Below, piece by piece: positions 16,709 through 25,721 of a stretch of DNA of 32,620 bases. The DNA lies in NCBI GenBank assembly GCA_937904325.1, contig CALGTK010000439.1:1-32620 (forward strand), written 5' to 3'. The DNA comes from an uncultured Planctomyces sp. (GTDB lineage: Bacteria; Planctomycetota; Planctomycetia; Planctomycetales; Planctomycetaceae). How positions within the stretch are numbered: position 1 is the stretch's first letter; each line of letters begins with the position of its first letter. Below the pieces are notes generated by a model that saw only the letters and a list, made by a program, of their open reading frames with translations, was not told the DNA's origin and searched no databases. A program made the translations under genes and the position numbers.

Positions 16709-18489
16709 TCAGGCCGACATACCCATTACAGCTCTTCGGAAAAATCATTCGCTGTCGCGGTGTGAGGAGCGTGTGCATTCTGCTGGCAGCTACAGTCATT
16801 GTGACTGGGACGTCTACAGGAGCCGACTCTGTTTTCCTGCAAGGTGTCAACCGCCTACTGGAGTCATCCTTGCCAGTAGTGACGAATTATAAGCCTGAAT
16901 CAACCGTTCGAATTGGTCCTTCATCATCGTTGTCTGCTTTGACAGCTCGGCCGTCACCTGATCCCACAACGGACTCGTCGACCGAAACCCGATCCGTTGC
17001 TCAGACCATCGCTCATCAACAAAGTGGTTCCACACAGGCTCCGCTCAGCACTGGCAACGTTCCCAACCCACCAGAACCTCACCGGTTCACCGCAACAGCC
17101 GCTTCGGAAGGCGACGTCCCGTTGCCTTCGCTGGCTGCCGAACTTCAGCGTTTCGGAGGCTCGTCTCTCTACGAAGCCGCAGGCGGACACGCGAACGCGG
17201 ATTTCCTTTCGCACGACGACGATCAAGTCAAGATGCTCAGGCTGCCTGAGTCGTGGGAGAAGCCATTGCCGACAGCAACGGCGTATCAGGAATTTCTCGG
17301 CTCGGATCCAGTCGGTTCGTGGGAAGGGCTGAAATGGTTCGGCGACAATGGTTTTCAATGGGAACCTCGATTGGTTGCTAATGGCTCGTACGAAATGTTC
17401 GGACTGTTTCTTGAACAAGGAGGAACTCGCCAGGATAGCGTCGGACATCAACTCATTGTCGACTTGGATTTACGTCTGACCGGTACGGAGCGTGCCCATG
17501 TGCAATTTCGACCACTCGGACGACGTAATACTGGTGGTTCATTCTTCCGTCTCGACGATCCAACCGGGTACGACGACAACTCGACCGGCATCCCTGATCG
17601 GTGGTGGATCGAAGGTGAATTCTACAGTCTGTTCGGCGGCCTGATTGACGACCAGTTTACGCCACTGGACTATCACATCACCGTTGGAAAAGTTCCATAC
17701 GCAGTTCACAACTCGTTGCTGATCAACGACGAAGTCACGGGACTCATCGTTAATAAAAACACGCTGCTGATCCCGCCGCTCAGCAACCTTAACGTTCAAG
17801 GCTTTTACTTCTTTGACGACGTAGACACGGCAACGCCTCGTTCGGCGGAACTGGTCGGAATGCACGCTTCAGCGGACTGGCGTAACGCTTTCATTGAAGG
17901 GACTGTCGCTTACGTCAGCCACGCAGACGACAACCAATTCGACTCCCGATACGCTGCCTTAAGCACCACGCAGTTCTTTGGTCCAGTCACACTGGCAGGC
18001 CGAGCGTTGTTCAAAGACGGCGACGAAGGTGGAACCGGTGACGGATCCCTGTTCGTCGCCGAAAGCAATCTGACGCGTCTCGCGCCGCGCGAAATCCGAT
18101 GTGCTACCGGCATAGAACATGTCGTATTCTACGGAAACTTATTTAAAGCGACGAGCGGCTGGAGCCCGATCAGCGGAGCAAACTTCAACCGACTGCGAAG
18201 CTCGTTCGCAGTCGATCCGCTGATTCGAATCGGTCAAGGCGTCAACCCGGCTGACACAATCGGAGCGTCCCTGGGCGTTCAACTCTTCCGCAACCACGAG
18301 GACGAATCCATCACTCCCGAACTTGCCTGGGAGCAACCACAGGGCGACTCGGTCTGGGGAGTGGGCCTGCGCTGGCAAAGAAAACTCGGCCCACAGATTT
18401 TTCTCGACGCTTCCGGAATCATTTCCCGATCCGACAACCGCCAACGCGAACGCGAAGGCATCTTCGTCTCAACCTTCATCGTATTCTGA
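16705..18489 (+). CDS. Probable outer-membrane beta-barrel (porin-like) protein coupled to the cytochrome gene
   Basis: 594 residues. A basic N-terminus and hydrophobic stretch (20-38, SVCILLAATVIVTGTSTG) form a signal peptide. Residues about 45-150 are low-complexity, rich in Ser, Thr and Pro. From about 215 the sequence alternates in the way of transmembrane beta-strands: EPRLVANGSYEMFGLFLEQG, HQLIVDLDLRLTGTERAHVQ, and so on. It ends in GIFVSTFIVF with a terminal Phe, as outer-membrane barrels do. Planctomycete carbohydrate or conduit porins are the nearest idea, but I recognise no specific family. The ATG overlaps the cytochrome stop by 4 bp, so the two are made together. Shared work in electron transfer across the outer membrane is an inference from this coupling only. 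Confidence 0.75.
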   Translation: MIRPTYPLQLFGKIIRCRGVRSVCILLAATVIVTGTSTGADSVFLQGVNRLLESSLPVVTNYKPESTVRIGPSSSLSALTARPSPDPTTDSSTETRSVAQTIAHQQSGSTQAPLSTGNVPNPPEPHRFTATAASEGDVPLPSLAAELQRFGGSSLYEAAGGHANADFLSHDDDQVKMLRLPESWEKPLPTATAYQEFLGSDPVGSWEGLKWFGDNGFQWEPRLVANGSYEMFGLFLEQGGTRQDSVGHQLIVDLDLRLTGTERAHVQFRPLGRRNTGGSFFRLDDPTGYDDNSTGIPDRWWIEGEFYSLFGGLIDDQFTPLDYHITVGKVPYAVHNSLLINDEVTGLIVNKNTLLIPPLSNLNVQGFYFFDDVDTATPRSAELVGMHASADWRNAFIEGTVAYVSHADDNQFDSRYAALSTTQFFGPVTLAGRALFKDGDEGGTGDGSLFVAESNLTRLAPREIRCATGIEHVVFYGNLFKATSGWSPISGANFNRLRSSFAVDPLIRIGQGVNPADTIGASLGVQLFRNHEDESITPELAWEQPQGDSVWGVGLRWQRKLGPQIFLDASGIISRSDNRQREREGIFVSTFIVF

Positions 18490-18535
18490 GCGGCGCGGGT
18501 TCCCGACTGAAATTCAATGAAGGCTCACCGCTGGA

Positions 18536-19678
18536 CTATCGCCCAGCGGGATCTGCCACGGGCGCGACAAGCAGTGTCGACAGCACCTGAGCGTACACAC
18601 GGTGGCCGAAGTCATTGGGATGATTCACTCCGTTGCCGGTGAGATCCCAGTCCTGTTTTCGCTTCAGCAATTCCTTCCAGATCGACGTCATGTCCGCGAG
18701 GGCGATTCCCGGCTCACACAGTTCTCTGAGTGCGTCGCGGTACTGTGGGAACAATTCCTGCTTCAGTCTTGGCCAGTCACGATTTCCCAGCATCGTTGCC
18801 ACAAGAATGAATTCGGTGTTTGGAAGCTCGTCTCGAATCTTCGTCATGACGGCTTTTGTGTTGGTTTGATATTCCTTCGCCGATCGTCCGGCGGCATCGT
18901 TCATTCCGAACGCAACAACCACCAGGTCTGGCTTCGGCTTGACGACCAGATCGATGGTTGACAGCACCCAACGAGTGTCCTTGCCACTGACAGAAGGATT
19001 CGTCATTTGCACTTTCGACTGATACCGAGCTTCCAGATGCTGCTGAAGCAGTCCTGGAAATGACGGCTGATACGGTGCTCCGCCGGCCCAGCCCGATGCG
19101 TTACATCCAGACGAAATACTGTCGCCAATCAGCACGATGGACACCGGCTGCCCTTTTCGAAGACGACCGATTGTTCGAGGTAAATCCTGCTCGTCGAACT
19201 TCGGAATGATCGTGCTCCACTCCGTCGGCTCATGCTTGTACGTAATGCAGGTCTGCATGTTGTGATATTCAAGCTTCGCGCCGAAGAAGATTTCTCCGTT
19301 CCCGTCACGATGAGTCAGTTTGTACTTCTGCGAATCATCCGGACGACGCAGGTCAGCAGTCGTGAACGATGGAATCCGTGTACCAGCAGGAATCGTGATC
19401 TCACGAGAACCACGTTTCCATAAATAGTCACGGCCCTCTTCGTACGTCATGTCGCCCGCTGAATTATGAACGCTCAAGACGGCCTCAATCGGAAACAGCA
19501 CCGACGCCTTCGAGGTACCGGTCTTTGAATCTTTGATGAACAACATCGACTCGCCCTCGACGGTGTCTCCCTCCCAGAACGGTCGAAGCAGTTTCGGAGC
19601 GTAGTCCCATTTTGAATCTAAAGGTTCGTCTGCGAGGACAGAATTCGTCGACAGCCATGCCACGATCAGGGCTTGCAT
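18536..19678 (-). CDS. Secreted SGNH/GDSL-type hydrolase
   Basis: 380 residues from ATG 19678, which gives a compact signal peptide (ALIVAWLSTNSVLADEP) with AGG 7 nt upstream. The open frame extends to 19861, but those extra 61 residues do not look like a secretion signal. An N-terminal beta-rich region (20-165) precedes the SGNH hydrolase domain: VSIVLIGDSISSG with nucleophile Ser187, SVSGKDTRW with the oxyanion Gly, VVVAFGMNDAAG with Asn260, and GNGVNHPNDFGHRVYAQ with His353. The usual Asp three residues before the His is not evident in this variant. Likely an esterase acting on acylated polysaccharide outside the cytoplasm; the substrate is unknown. It converges with the beta-barrel gene and diverges from the BlaI gene. 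Confidence 0.88.
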   Translation of the reverse strand: MQALIVAWLSTNSVLADEPLDSKWDYAPKLLRPFWEGDTVEGESMLFIKDSKTGTSKASVLFPIEAVLSVHNSAGDMTYEEGRDYLWKRGSREITIPAGTRIPSFTTADLRRPDDSQKYKLTHRDGNGEIFFGAKLEYHNMQTCITYKHEPTEWSTIIPKFDEQDLPRTIGRLRKGQPVSIVLIGDSISSGCNASGWAGGAPYQPSFPGLLQQHLEARYQSKVQMTNPSVSGKDTRWVLSTIDLVVKPKPDLVVVAFGMNDAAGRSAKEYQTNTKAVMTKIRDELPNTEFILVATMLGNRDWPRLKQELFPQYRDALRELCEPGIALADMTSIWKELLKRKQDWDLTGNGVNHPNDFGHRVYAQVLSTLLVAPVADPAGR

Positions 19679-19930
19679 CAGCAAACCTGCAGGCGACACA
19701 GTGTCGTTTGAATTTTTTGAAGCTGAACATTGACGGGTTCGGAAAATCGGTACGTACACGGAATACTCCAGAAAACGTTTTGAGAACTCAGCCCGATGAA
19801 CACTGAGCATCTTCGGCAACTCGCCACTCCGCAAGCGTTCGCACATCGCAACATGACACATTGCTGCTCAACAGGGGTGCGGACCAAGCGGTCTTGTGGT
19901 GTTTTGAGATCGGCTCTGGATTTGGCCATT

Positions 19931-19952
19931 CAAATTTGACCCGTCAAATTTG
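19931..19952. promoter_or_regulatory. Operator-like dyad upstream of the BlaI-type gene
   Basis: CAAATTTGAC-CC-GTCAAATTTG: perfect ten-base arms around two central bases, 40 bp before the BlaI start codon. A TTGACC that could serve as a -35 overlaps the left arm. BlaI/MecI repressors bind dyads as dimers and usually repress their own gene, so this is the natural candidate operator. The bases differ from the classic TACA/TGTA sites of Gram-positive BlaI. It lies in the gap shared with the divergent SGNH hydrolase gene (19679-19992) and might control both. Confidence 0.7.
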
Positions 19953-19992
19953 TAAGAGCAAATTCGATGGCCAGAGAATCAAGGAAGGTGAG

Positions 19993-20319
19993 ATGACCGA
20001 ACCACAGTCGAAGGAATTGACCGAGCGCGAACTGGTTGTGTTGCGAGCCTTCGTGGATGAAGGCTCCGGGACAGCCGACCACGCTCGGCAACGACTGGCT
20101 GACGCTGGCGTCGAACAGGCGTATGTCACGGTCGCTAACGTCGAGCGAGCACTGGAAGACAAGAACTTTCGCAAGCAACTCAACAAGTCTCGCCCATTTC
20201 AGTATCGCGCGGCACGGTCGTTCGCAGACGTTTCCAAACGGCTCGTCGGTGATCTGGTTGAACGATTGTTTGACTGTTCAAGACAAAAGCTGCTCGTCCA
20301 GATTCTGGACATGAGATGA
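19993..20319 (+). CDS. BlaI/MecI/CopY-family transcriptional repressor
   Basis: 108 residues, slightly shorter than the usual 120-130. The start at 19993 is set by a strong GGAAGGTGAG just upstream. The winged-helix N-terminal domain is recognisable: LTERELVVLRAFVDEGSGTA (8-27), then AYVTVANVERALEDKNF as recognition helix and second helix, with FQYRAARSF forming the wing strand. The C-terminal dimerisation helices VSKRLVGDLVERLFDCS and KLLVQILDM close the protein. Such repressors are normally inactivated by a membrane M56/BlaR1 peptidase encoded next door. Here that neighbour is broken, so the repressor may be constitutive or answer to a sensor elsewhere. A dyad 40 bp upstream is the likely operator. 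Confidence 0.88.
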   Translation: MTEPQSKELTERELVVLRAFVDEGSGTADHARQRLADAGVEQAYVTVANVERALEDKNFRKQLNKSRPFQYRAARSFADVSKRLVGDLVERLFDCSRQKLLVQILDMR

Positions 20320-20378
20320 TTGTCAAAGACCGAACGCGAATTCCTCAAACAGATCCTCGTTGATCAGGGAGAGGACGC

Positions 20379-21105
20379 ATGACTTCGATTGATTTAATAC
20401 TCAGCCTTACGCAAATCTCCGCCGTCGAAACCCTGTCAGTCGTTGCCGGGTACTGGCTGCTGCGCCGCCGCCCCGACATTGTTCCTGGGCGGATTACTGT
20501 CTGGCTGCATGCTTCTGGCCGTTTCCAGAGTCGACCTGCTGATACTCTGGGAATCACCAATTCATGTGGCCAGCCTGTTGCTGAGGCGAATGTCAGCGGC
20601 GACGGTGAGAGGCTGTCGGGCACGGGTGCAACTCCACGTCCAGGAATATCGCTGGCAACGGTTAGCGAGTTTCTTAGAAACGTCGACGTAGATGACTCAA
20701 CAGCCACGTTCAGCACGACTGTCAATGTGATGACCGTGCTGGGAGCACTTATCGCATTGGCATTCTGCCGACTTCTGTTCGGACTGGTCGCCATGTTCTG
20801 ATTTCACAAATAAAGCACCGTCGTCACCGGAGTGCGTTTGCAGAAGCTTCAAGCCACATTTGGCGGAATTATCGAAAATCTGGACGACCTGGAATTTCGA
20901 GAATCTGAGCAGGCTCACGCCCTCTGTGTCACCGCGATCAAGCGACGCTGCATCTATCTTCCCGCTGACTGGCGTAACTATTCTGACGACGAAGTCTGCC
21001 GAAACAGAGACCAAACGACGTTGCCTGTTGATGCCAACGACGTTTTCTTATGCGGGCATCTCTCACGCGTGGCGAGCCCACGACGGTTCCACCGACACAC
21101 GTAGC
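20379..21105 (+). pseudogene. Decayed M56/BlaR1-type membrane peptidase gene
   Basis: A ribosome site (GAGAGGA) and ATG at 20379 open a frame whose first membrane segment, SAVETLSVVAGYWLLRRRP, fits the N-terminus of M56 sensors. The next hydrophobic segment, LFLGGLLSGCMLLAVSRV, is found only in another frame, so a frameshift is likely. The first frame then gives a TM3-like piece ALIALAFCRLLFGLVAMF and hits TGA at 20799 and TAA at 20811. Past the stops the same frame still reads KLQATFG and CIYLPADWRNYSDDEV, the conserved M56 stretch that normally precedes the HExxH zinc site. No HExxH follows. The order after a BlaI gene is the standard one for this pair. The remnant ends just before the convergent gene at 21113. 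Confidence 0.7.
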
Positions 21106-21112
21106 GGTCTGC

Positions 21113-22678
21113 TCACGACTTAAGAGCGGCGCGCGTTCTTTGAACCAGACCGTTGTCGCGGTCGTTTGTTCCGCGCAGGTTGAACACGCTGGCCGCCAGA
21201 AACTGGTTTCGCCACACCGGCGAAATGTGGGTATAGTCTTCCAGCGTGGCCGAGCTGAATTTGTAATCGTGCGAGTTGTTGCCTTTCAGGAAAATCAGCC
21301 GGCGTGCCGCGTCGATGAACGATTTGCCATCGTTTCCTGCATTGAGCCAGTCCAGCGTCTTGCCGGCAGCTTGAAAATGGTTTCGGCCGACGTCGTCATA
21401 AATATCGTCGAGGCCTTCAGCGCCTGTCGAAGTTCGCACTGGCTGCAGTTCGTCGATCGCCGCGTCTCCAACTTGTCCGCGACCGCGCATCGCATCGCGA
21501 AACATCGGCAGGAATGACGCATTCTGCAGCAGCAGCAAGCGGCGAGTTTCTTCATGCCCGCCTCCCGACGTCAACTGACGAAACGCGTATTGCAAGGCGT
21601 TTGTGGTTGTCACCGCGTGCATGGCAATAATGCCTCGCTGCCGAAGCAGCAGCTCGACGGCCGCCAGATAGAGGCCGTCAGTCACCGACTGCACGGAAAC
21701 TTTCTTGTTGAACATGTCGACCACCACGTCGCTGGCCTGGGTCGCTGAACACGTTCGAAGACTGCGGACGAGTTCTCTCGTCGAATCGGAATCAGCGGCG
21801 CCATCGGGTAGTTCACCTTTGATGCGGGACGCCAGCTTCTGGTTGTGACGCCAGGGACGATCCGCCGCCAGATCGTTGTCCCCAGGATTCGGCTCTCCCG
21901 AGTGGTTCTGAAGAGCATAAGCGATTGCTCGAAGCATCGGCTCTGAATGGTGCCAGCCAATGTGCTGCAGCGTTCGGAAGCCGTTGGCAACGAAAATCGC
22001 TTTGTGACCAATACTCCGAAAGTCGCGTGCTCCCATACGAGCGAACATGGGAAACAGGTCTTTCGCACTTCCGACCCTGGCCAGCGCCGCGGCCGTGTGA
22101 TCGGCAGCGTCCGGCTGCCAACGGTCCATCGCAGTTTCAAATCGCGTCAGGGTCGTTTGAGGCTGAACACCGGGTTCGCTGGCAAGTTTCTGAACCGACG
22201 CTTCGTGAGCGGCGGACATCGTCCAGTCACCCTCGGTGACGTCCCGCGCTTGCGACGCCTTGAACTCATCGATCGCCCAGAAAATGGGCAACCAGCGGTC
22301 CGACTCGGGAGATGACTGTGCCGCCAGGTGTGCCGAGTTCACAACCAGGACTGCGTGAAACTTGAAGCCAACCGAGGGGCGAGGCTGCACGTTTCGCACT
22401 CCCGCCAGTTGAACAGCGGTGACCACTTCACGGTACGTCGTTCCTTTGCGAAGTCGGTCCGCCACTTCTTCGAGCACCCTATCGCGTGGGGTGTCTTCGA
22501 TCAGCCGAACGAGCGGCTCGATTTCCGGTTGAAACTTCACGGTCGCCGGATTCGATACCGAATCCGCGGCAGAAACTGGATCGAGTTTCGACAGGAATGA
22601 CAGATCGCCCAGACCACTCAGAAGGCCGACACTTGTACCGCCAGCCAGAAATCCTCGACGTGACAGGTGCTGAGCCAT
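21113..22678 (-). CDS. Tat-exported protein of unknown function
   Basis: 521 residues from ATG 22678, chosen because GGAG lies 6 nt upstream and the product then starts with a clean twin-arginine signal: AQHLSRRGFLAGGTSVGLLS, cleaved near VSAADSV. The Tat route suggests folding or cofactor insertion in the cytoplasm before export. I recognise no named domain. The mature protein appears largely helical and has several His-containing conserved-looking stretches: FKFHAVLVVNSAHLAAQ, RSIGHKAIFVANGFRTLQHI, GWHHSEPMLRAIAYALQNH and RPWRHNQKLA. These could bind a metal, but no standard motif is present. It lies 44 bp downstream of a sulfatase gene on the same strand and is likely the last gene of the tricarboxylate-transporter/sulfatase operon. 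Confidence 0.82.
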   Translation of the reverse strand: MAQHLSRRGFLAGGTSVGLLSGLGDLSFLSKLDPVSAADSVSNPATVKFQPEIEPLVRLIEDTPRDRVLEEVADRLRKGTTYREVVTAVQLAGVRNVQPRPSVGFKFHAVLVVNSAHLAAQSSPESDRWLPIFWAIDEFKASQARDVTEGDWTMSAAHEASVQKLASEPGVQPQTTLTRFETAMDRWQPDAADHTAAALARVGSAKDLFPMFARMGARDFRSIGHKAIFVANGFRTLQHIGWHHSEPMLRAIAYALQNHSGEPNPGDNDLAADRPWRHNQKLASRIKGELPDGAADSDSTRELVRSLRTCSATQASDVVVDMFNKKVSVQSVTDGLYLAAVELLLRQRGIIAMHAVTTTNALQYAFRQLTSGGGHEETRRLLLLQNASFLPMFRDAMRGRGQVGDAAIDELQPVRTSTGAEGLDDIYDDVGRNHFQAAGKTLDWLNAGNDGKSFIDAARRLIFLKGNNSHDYKFSSATLEDYTHISPVWRNQFLAASVFNLRGTNDRDNGLVQRTRAALKS

Positions 22679-22722
22679 AGGTCGCTCCATGAAAGTGGTG
22701 AATGTCGATTGTTGCCCCAATG

Positions 22723-24120
22723 CTACATGGGAGCGATTCGTTTTGAGCCGACGTCTGTCGTCTGCATGACGTGCGAGTTGAAGCTTTTCCAGATCAGTTT
22801 ATTGCGAACGTCGGCGAACGCGGGATTGTCCCAGAGGTCATTGAATTCCCAGGGATCAGCGTTCAAATCATAAAGTTCGCCAAGCTGCTGATCGTGGTAA
22901 ACAGTCAGTTTGTACTGCTCATCGCGATACATCGTGGCGTAGCTTCCCGGTCCGCCCGTGAAGAATGGATCGAGCGCTTCGAAGTACTCACAGCGGACGT
23001 TGTCTCTAAGGTCATTGCCGCCTTCTTCCCCTCGCAGAACCGGTAACAGACTGCGGCCCTGGAAGTAGCCGGGGATTTCGACGCCGCACAGCTCAAGAAT
23101 CGTCGCAGACATATCGAGCAACTCGACCAGCCCATCGCACTGTAGATTTTTCTGAAATTGACCCGGCCATGAGAAAATCAGTGGCACTCGGACGAGACCT
23201 TCGTAGAACCGACAGCCTTTGAACATCAAGCCGTGATCACCCAGTGTCTCGCCGTGATCGCTGGTAAAAATGATGACTGTGTTATTTCGCTGACCGGTTT
23301 GTTCGAGGCAATCGAGGACTCTCGCAAACTGATCGTCGATCAAAGCGATCATTGCGTAGTACTTTGCCTGAGCATCCTTCGCGTTGTGTTCTTCGGGAGT
23401 TCTGATCTCATCCTGGAAGTCGACGCTGGCAAACTTCGCTTGCTGAGCAAGATCGCTCTCCTGGAAGTACGGGCCTGGCATATCTTCCGCTTTGAATTCG
23501 TCGGCGTACGACTTCGGCGGAATAAACGGCGGATGCGGGTCGTAAATATTGACGTTAAGCAGCCAGGGTTGATCGCGCTCCCGCGAAATAAATTCAATCG
23601 CCCGCTCCGACGCCCAGGTTGTCTGATGCAGCTCAGCCGGCACACGATCTTTGCTTTCACGAAGAACGTTGAGGTCTCCACCTTGCGCACGAACCCAGTC
23701 GGCATAGTCGTGAGTTCCCTCGGGCCAGTCGTCACGTGGAGCATGGCTGTGCCACCAGTCGTTGAATCCGTCGTCGAGTCGTGGTTCCGGTCGATGTCCA
23801 CCGCTCGTCAGGTGGAACTTCCCAATGAGACTGCAATCGTAGCCCGAGTCCGCAATCATCTTGCTGATCAATGGTGGTGAGTCGGGAAACGTGTCATTGC
23901 CGTTTCGCGTGTTGTGAACACGGCTCGGGTACATGCCTGTCATGATGCTCGCGCGGCTGGGCGTGCAGATCGGACTCTGGCAATAGGCATGAGTAAAGGC
24001 CACGCCGTCGCCAACCAACGCGTCGATATTTGGCGTGCGCACGTGTTCGTTACCTAACGCCTTGATCGTGTCAAAACGTTGCTGATCGGTGCAGTACCAC
24101 AGAATGTTTGGTCGAGTCAT
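22723..24120 (-). CDS. S1-type sulfatase without signal peptide
   Basis: 465 residues from ATG 24120; the frame is open to 24159, but MTRPNILWYCTDQQRFDT is the normal beginning of this sulfatase type. The formylglycine site is CTPSR with Cys52 inside PICTPSRASIMTG. Further active-site and metal blocks are SLIGKFHLTSGGHRPEPR, NVNIYDPHPPFIPP and IIFTSDHGETLGDHGLMFKG. The C-terminal part has QYKLTVYHDQQLGELYDLNADPWEFNDLWD, typical of choline-sulfatase-like enzymes. No signal peptide is seen, so it should act in the cytoplasm on an imported small sulfated compound. The upstream TctA and TctC-TctB genes would supply such import, which makes a sulfated organic acid an attractive but unproven substrate. 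Confidence 0.93.
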   Translation of the reverse strand: MTRPNILWYCTDQQRFDTIKALGNEHVRTPNIDALVGDGVAFTHAYCQSPICTPSRASIMTGMYPSRVHNTRNGNDTFPDSPPLISKMIADSGYDCSLIGKFHLTSGGHRPEPRLDDGFNDWWHSHAPRDDWPEGTHDYADWVRAQGGDLNVLRESKDRVPAELHQTTWASERAIEFISRERDQPWLLNVNIYDPHPPFIPPKSYADEFKAEDMPGPYFQESDLAQQAKFASVDFQDEIRTPEEHNAKDAQAKYYAMIALIDDQFARVLDCLEQTGQRNNTVIIFTSDHGETLGDHGLMFKGCRFYEGLVRVPLIFSWPGQFQKNLQCDGLVELLDMSATILELCGVEIPGYFQGRSLLPVLRGEEGGNDLRDNVRCEYFEALDPFFTGGPGSYATMYRDEQYKLTVYHDQQLGELYDLNADPWEFNDLWDNPAFADVRNKLIWKSFNSHVMQTTDVGSKRIAPM

Positions 24121-24161
24121 AGTGTCTAGAGATCTCTTGAAAGGCCACCCGGATACCACAT

Positions 24162-24182
24162 CCTCATACTTTGAGTATGGGG
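24162..24182. other. Small hairpin between TctA and sulfatase genes
   Basis: CCTCATACT-TTG-AGTATGGGG forms a stem of nine with one mismatch, six of the pairs being perfect CATACT/AGTATG. It sits in the 69-bp intercistronic gap. Without a U-run it is unlikely to end transcription fully; it could stabilise the upstream message or reduce sulfatase expression. Confidence 0.35.
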
Positions 24183-24189
24183 GGCGAAG

Positions 24190-25686
24190 TTACGAAGCAG
24201 TTGCAGTCGGCATCTTAGCGCCGCGCCGTCGTTGAATCTGCGGTACGACCAGCAGAATAAAACTGATCACGAGAAAAATCGCGGACATCGGCCGAGTGAC
24301 CAGCGGAAGATAACTTCCTCCCGAGGCCATCAAACCGGCACAAAGATTCTTTTCTGCGACTGGACCCAGCACAAAACCGATCACAAACGGAGCGAGCGGA
24401 ATTCGCAGCTTCTCCATCCCGAATCCAACCAGCCCAAATATGAGCATCACCCAGACGTCGAACATTCGGTTGCCGAGAGCGTACGAACCGACAACACAGA
24501 ATGTCAGGATCACCGGGATCAGGAACGCTCTGGGAACATCCGTCAGACGGGCGATCTGCCGTACGGCCAGTACAAGGAATCCAAACATGAAAAAGTTCGC
24601 GATGAAGTACGTGCCCATGATCGTGTAAATCAGGGATGGACTCTGCTTAAACAGTAGAGGACCCGGCTGAAGCCCATGCAGGACGAGCGCTCCCAGCAGG
24701 ATAGCATCGATCACGCTTCCCGGGATTCCCATCGCAACCAGAGGAATCAACGCTCCGCCGATCGTCGCATTGTTGGCGGCTTCCGACGCAACGATGCCTT
24801 CTTCGCTACCGTGTCCGAATTTCTCTGGCGTCTTCGAAAAAGTCCGAGCCGTTGAGTAGGCCGCCACCGATCCGATGTTTGCCCCAATCCCTGGCAGAAT
24901 ACCGATCCAGGTTCCAATGACAGATGAGCGAAGCATGTTGACCGCATGCTGCTTCCAGTCGGCCATCGCCGGAAAGAGCTTCTGCCTGGAGATGGAAATC
25001 TGCTCGATTGCATTGTCAAGTCGCAGCACGTCGTTGATTACCTGACTGAGCGCGAACAAGCCGATCAGTACAGGCAGCAGTTTCAGACCACCGTTCAAGT
25101 CTTCGAAGCCCAGCGTCATACGTACTTCGCCGGTCGCCTCAGAGACTCCAGGCATCGCGCACAGAATTCCGAACATCCCGGAGAACAACGCGGCACTCAA
25201 CGACTTGCCGCCAACAGACGCGATCAGGACCAAAGCCATCATGACCAGCGAAAAGAATTCGAAGGGACCAAACTTCGTCGACAGTTCGGCCATCGGTTCG
25301 GAAAGAGCGATCAGAAAAAGCCACGACACAACACCGCCGGCAAATGACGCCATGATGCTTAGTGACAGCGCGCGGCCGGGTTGGCCTGCCTTCGCCATTG
25401 GATAGCCGTCCAGCGTTGTCATCACAGAAGCCGGCGTGCCAGGCATCCGCAGCAGCGTTGCGGTAATCAGTCCGCCACTGATTGATCCGACATACATGCT
25501 CACCAGAAGGATCATCGCGTTGCCGGCGTCCATCGAGTACGTCAGCGGAAGCGTCAGCGCGATCACCATCGCACCGGTGAGACCGGGAATGGCTCCCACA
25601 GTAATCCCCAGACTGGTCCCGACAGCAATCAGGACGAGGCCCGTTGGAGCCGTAAGCAGTGCGATGGCTTGTTCGGTCGGTGTCAC
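24190..25686 (-). CDS. TctA-family permease of a tripartite tricarboxylate transporter
   Basis: 498 residues, normal for the large membrane subunit, with about 12 hydrophobic segments. Family signatures are clear: SLGITVGAIPGLTGAMVIAL near the N-terminus, TATLLRMPGTPASVMTTLDG, GILPGIGANIGSVAAYSTAR (the second copy of the internal duplication) and ALIPLVAMGIPGSVIDAILL. The start is GTG at 25686; I see no strong ribosome site, but the position gives the usual N-terminus and follows the fused TctC-TctB gene after 35 bp. Works in the inner membrane with those partners to import a carboxylate by an ion gradient. The substrate is unknown; the downstream sulfatase may process it. Confidence 0.95.
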   Translation of the reverse strand: MTPTEQAIALLTAPTGLVLIAVGTSLGITVGAIPGLTGAMVIALTLPLTYSMDAGNAMILLVSMYVGSISGGLITATLLRMPGTPASVMTTLDGYPMAKAGQPGRALSLSIMASFAGGVVSWLFLIALSEPMAELSTKFGPFEFFSLVMMALVLIASVGGKSLSAALFSGMFGILCAMPGVSEATGEVRMTLGFEDLNGGLKLLPVLIGLFALSQVINDVLRLDNAIEQISISRQKLFPAMADWKQHAVNMLRSSVIGTWIGILPGIGANIGSVAAYSTARTFSKTPEKFGHGSEEGIVASEAANNATIGGALIPLVAMGIPGSVIDAILLGALVLHGLQPGPLLFKQSPSLIYTIMGTYFIANFFMFGFLVLAVRQIARLTDVPRAFLIPVILTFCVVGSYALGNRMFDVWVMLIFGLVGFGMEKLRIPLAPFVIGFVLGPVAEKNLCAGLMASGGSYLPLVTRPMSAIFLVISFILLVVPQIQRRRGAKMPTATAS

Positions 25687-25721
25687 AATGATTCGTTCTA
25701 CTACGCGATGAGATGATCGTT

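Noticed and set aside
18528-18549. CCGCTGG/CCAGCGG hairpin between the barrel and SGNH genes
   Set aside because: It spans the SGNH stop codon, the stem is only seven pairs with no U-run, so a terminator call is not supported.
23233-23880. 215-codon plus-strand frame
   Set aside because: Antisense to the second sulfatase; no protein-like features.
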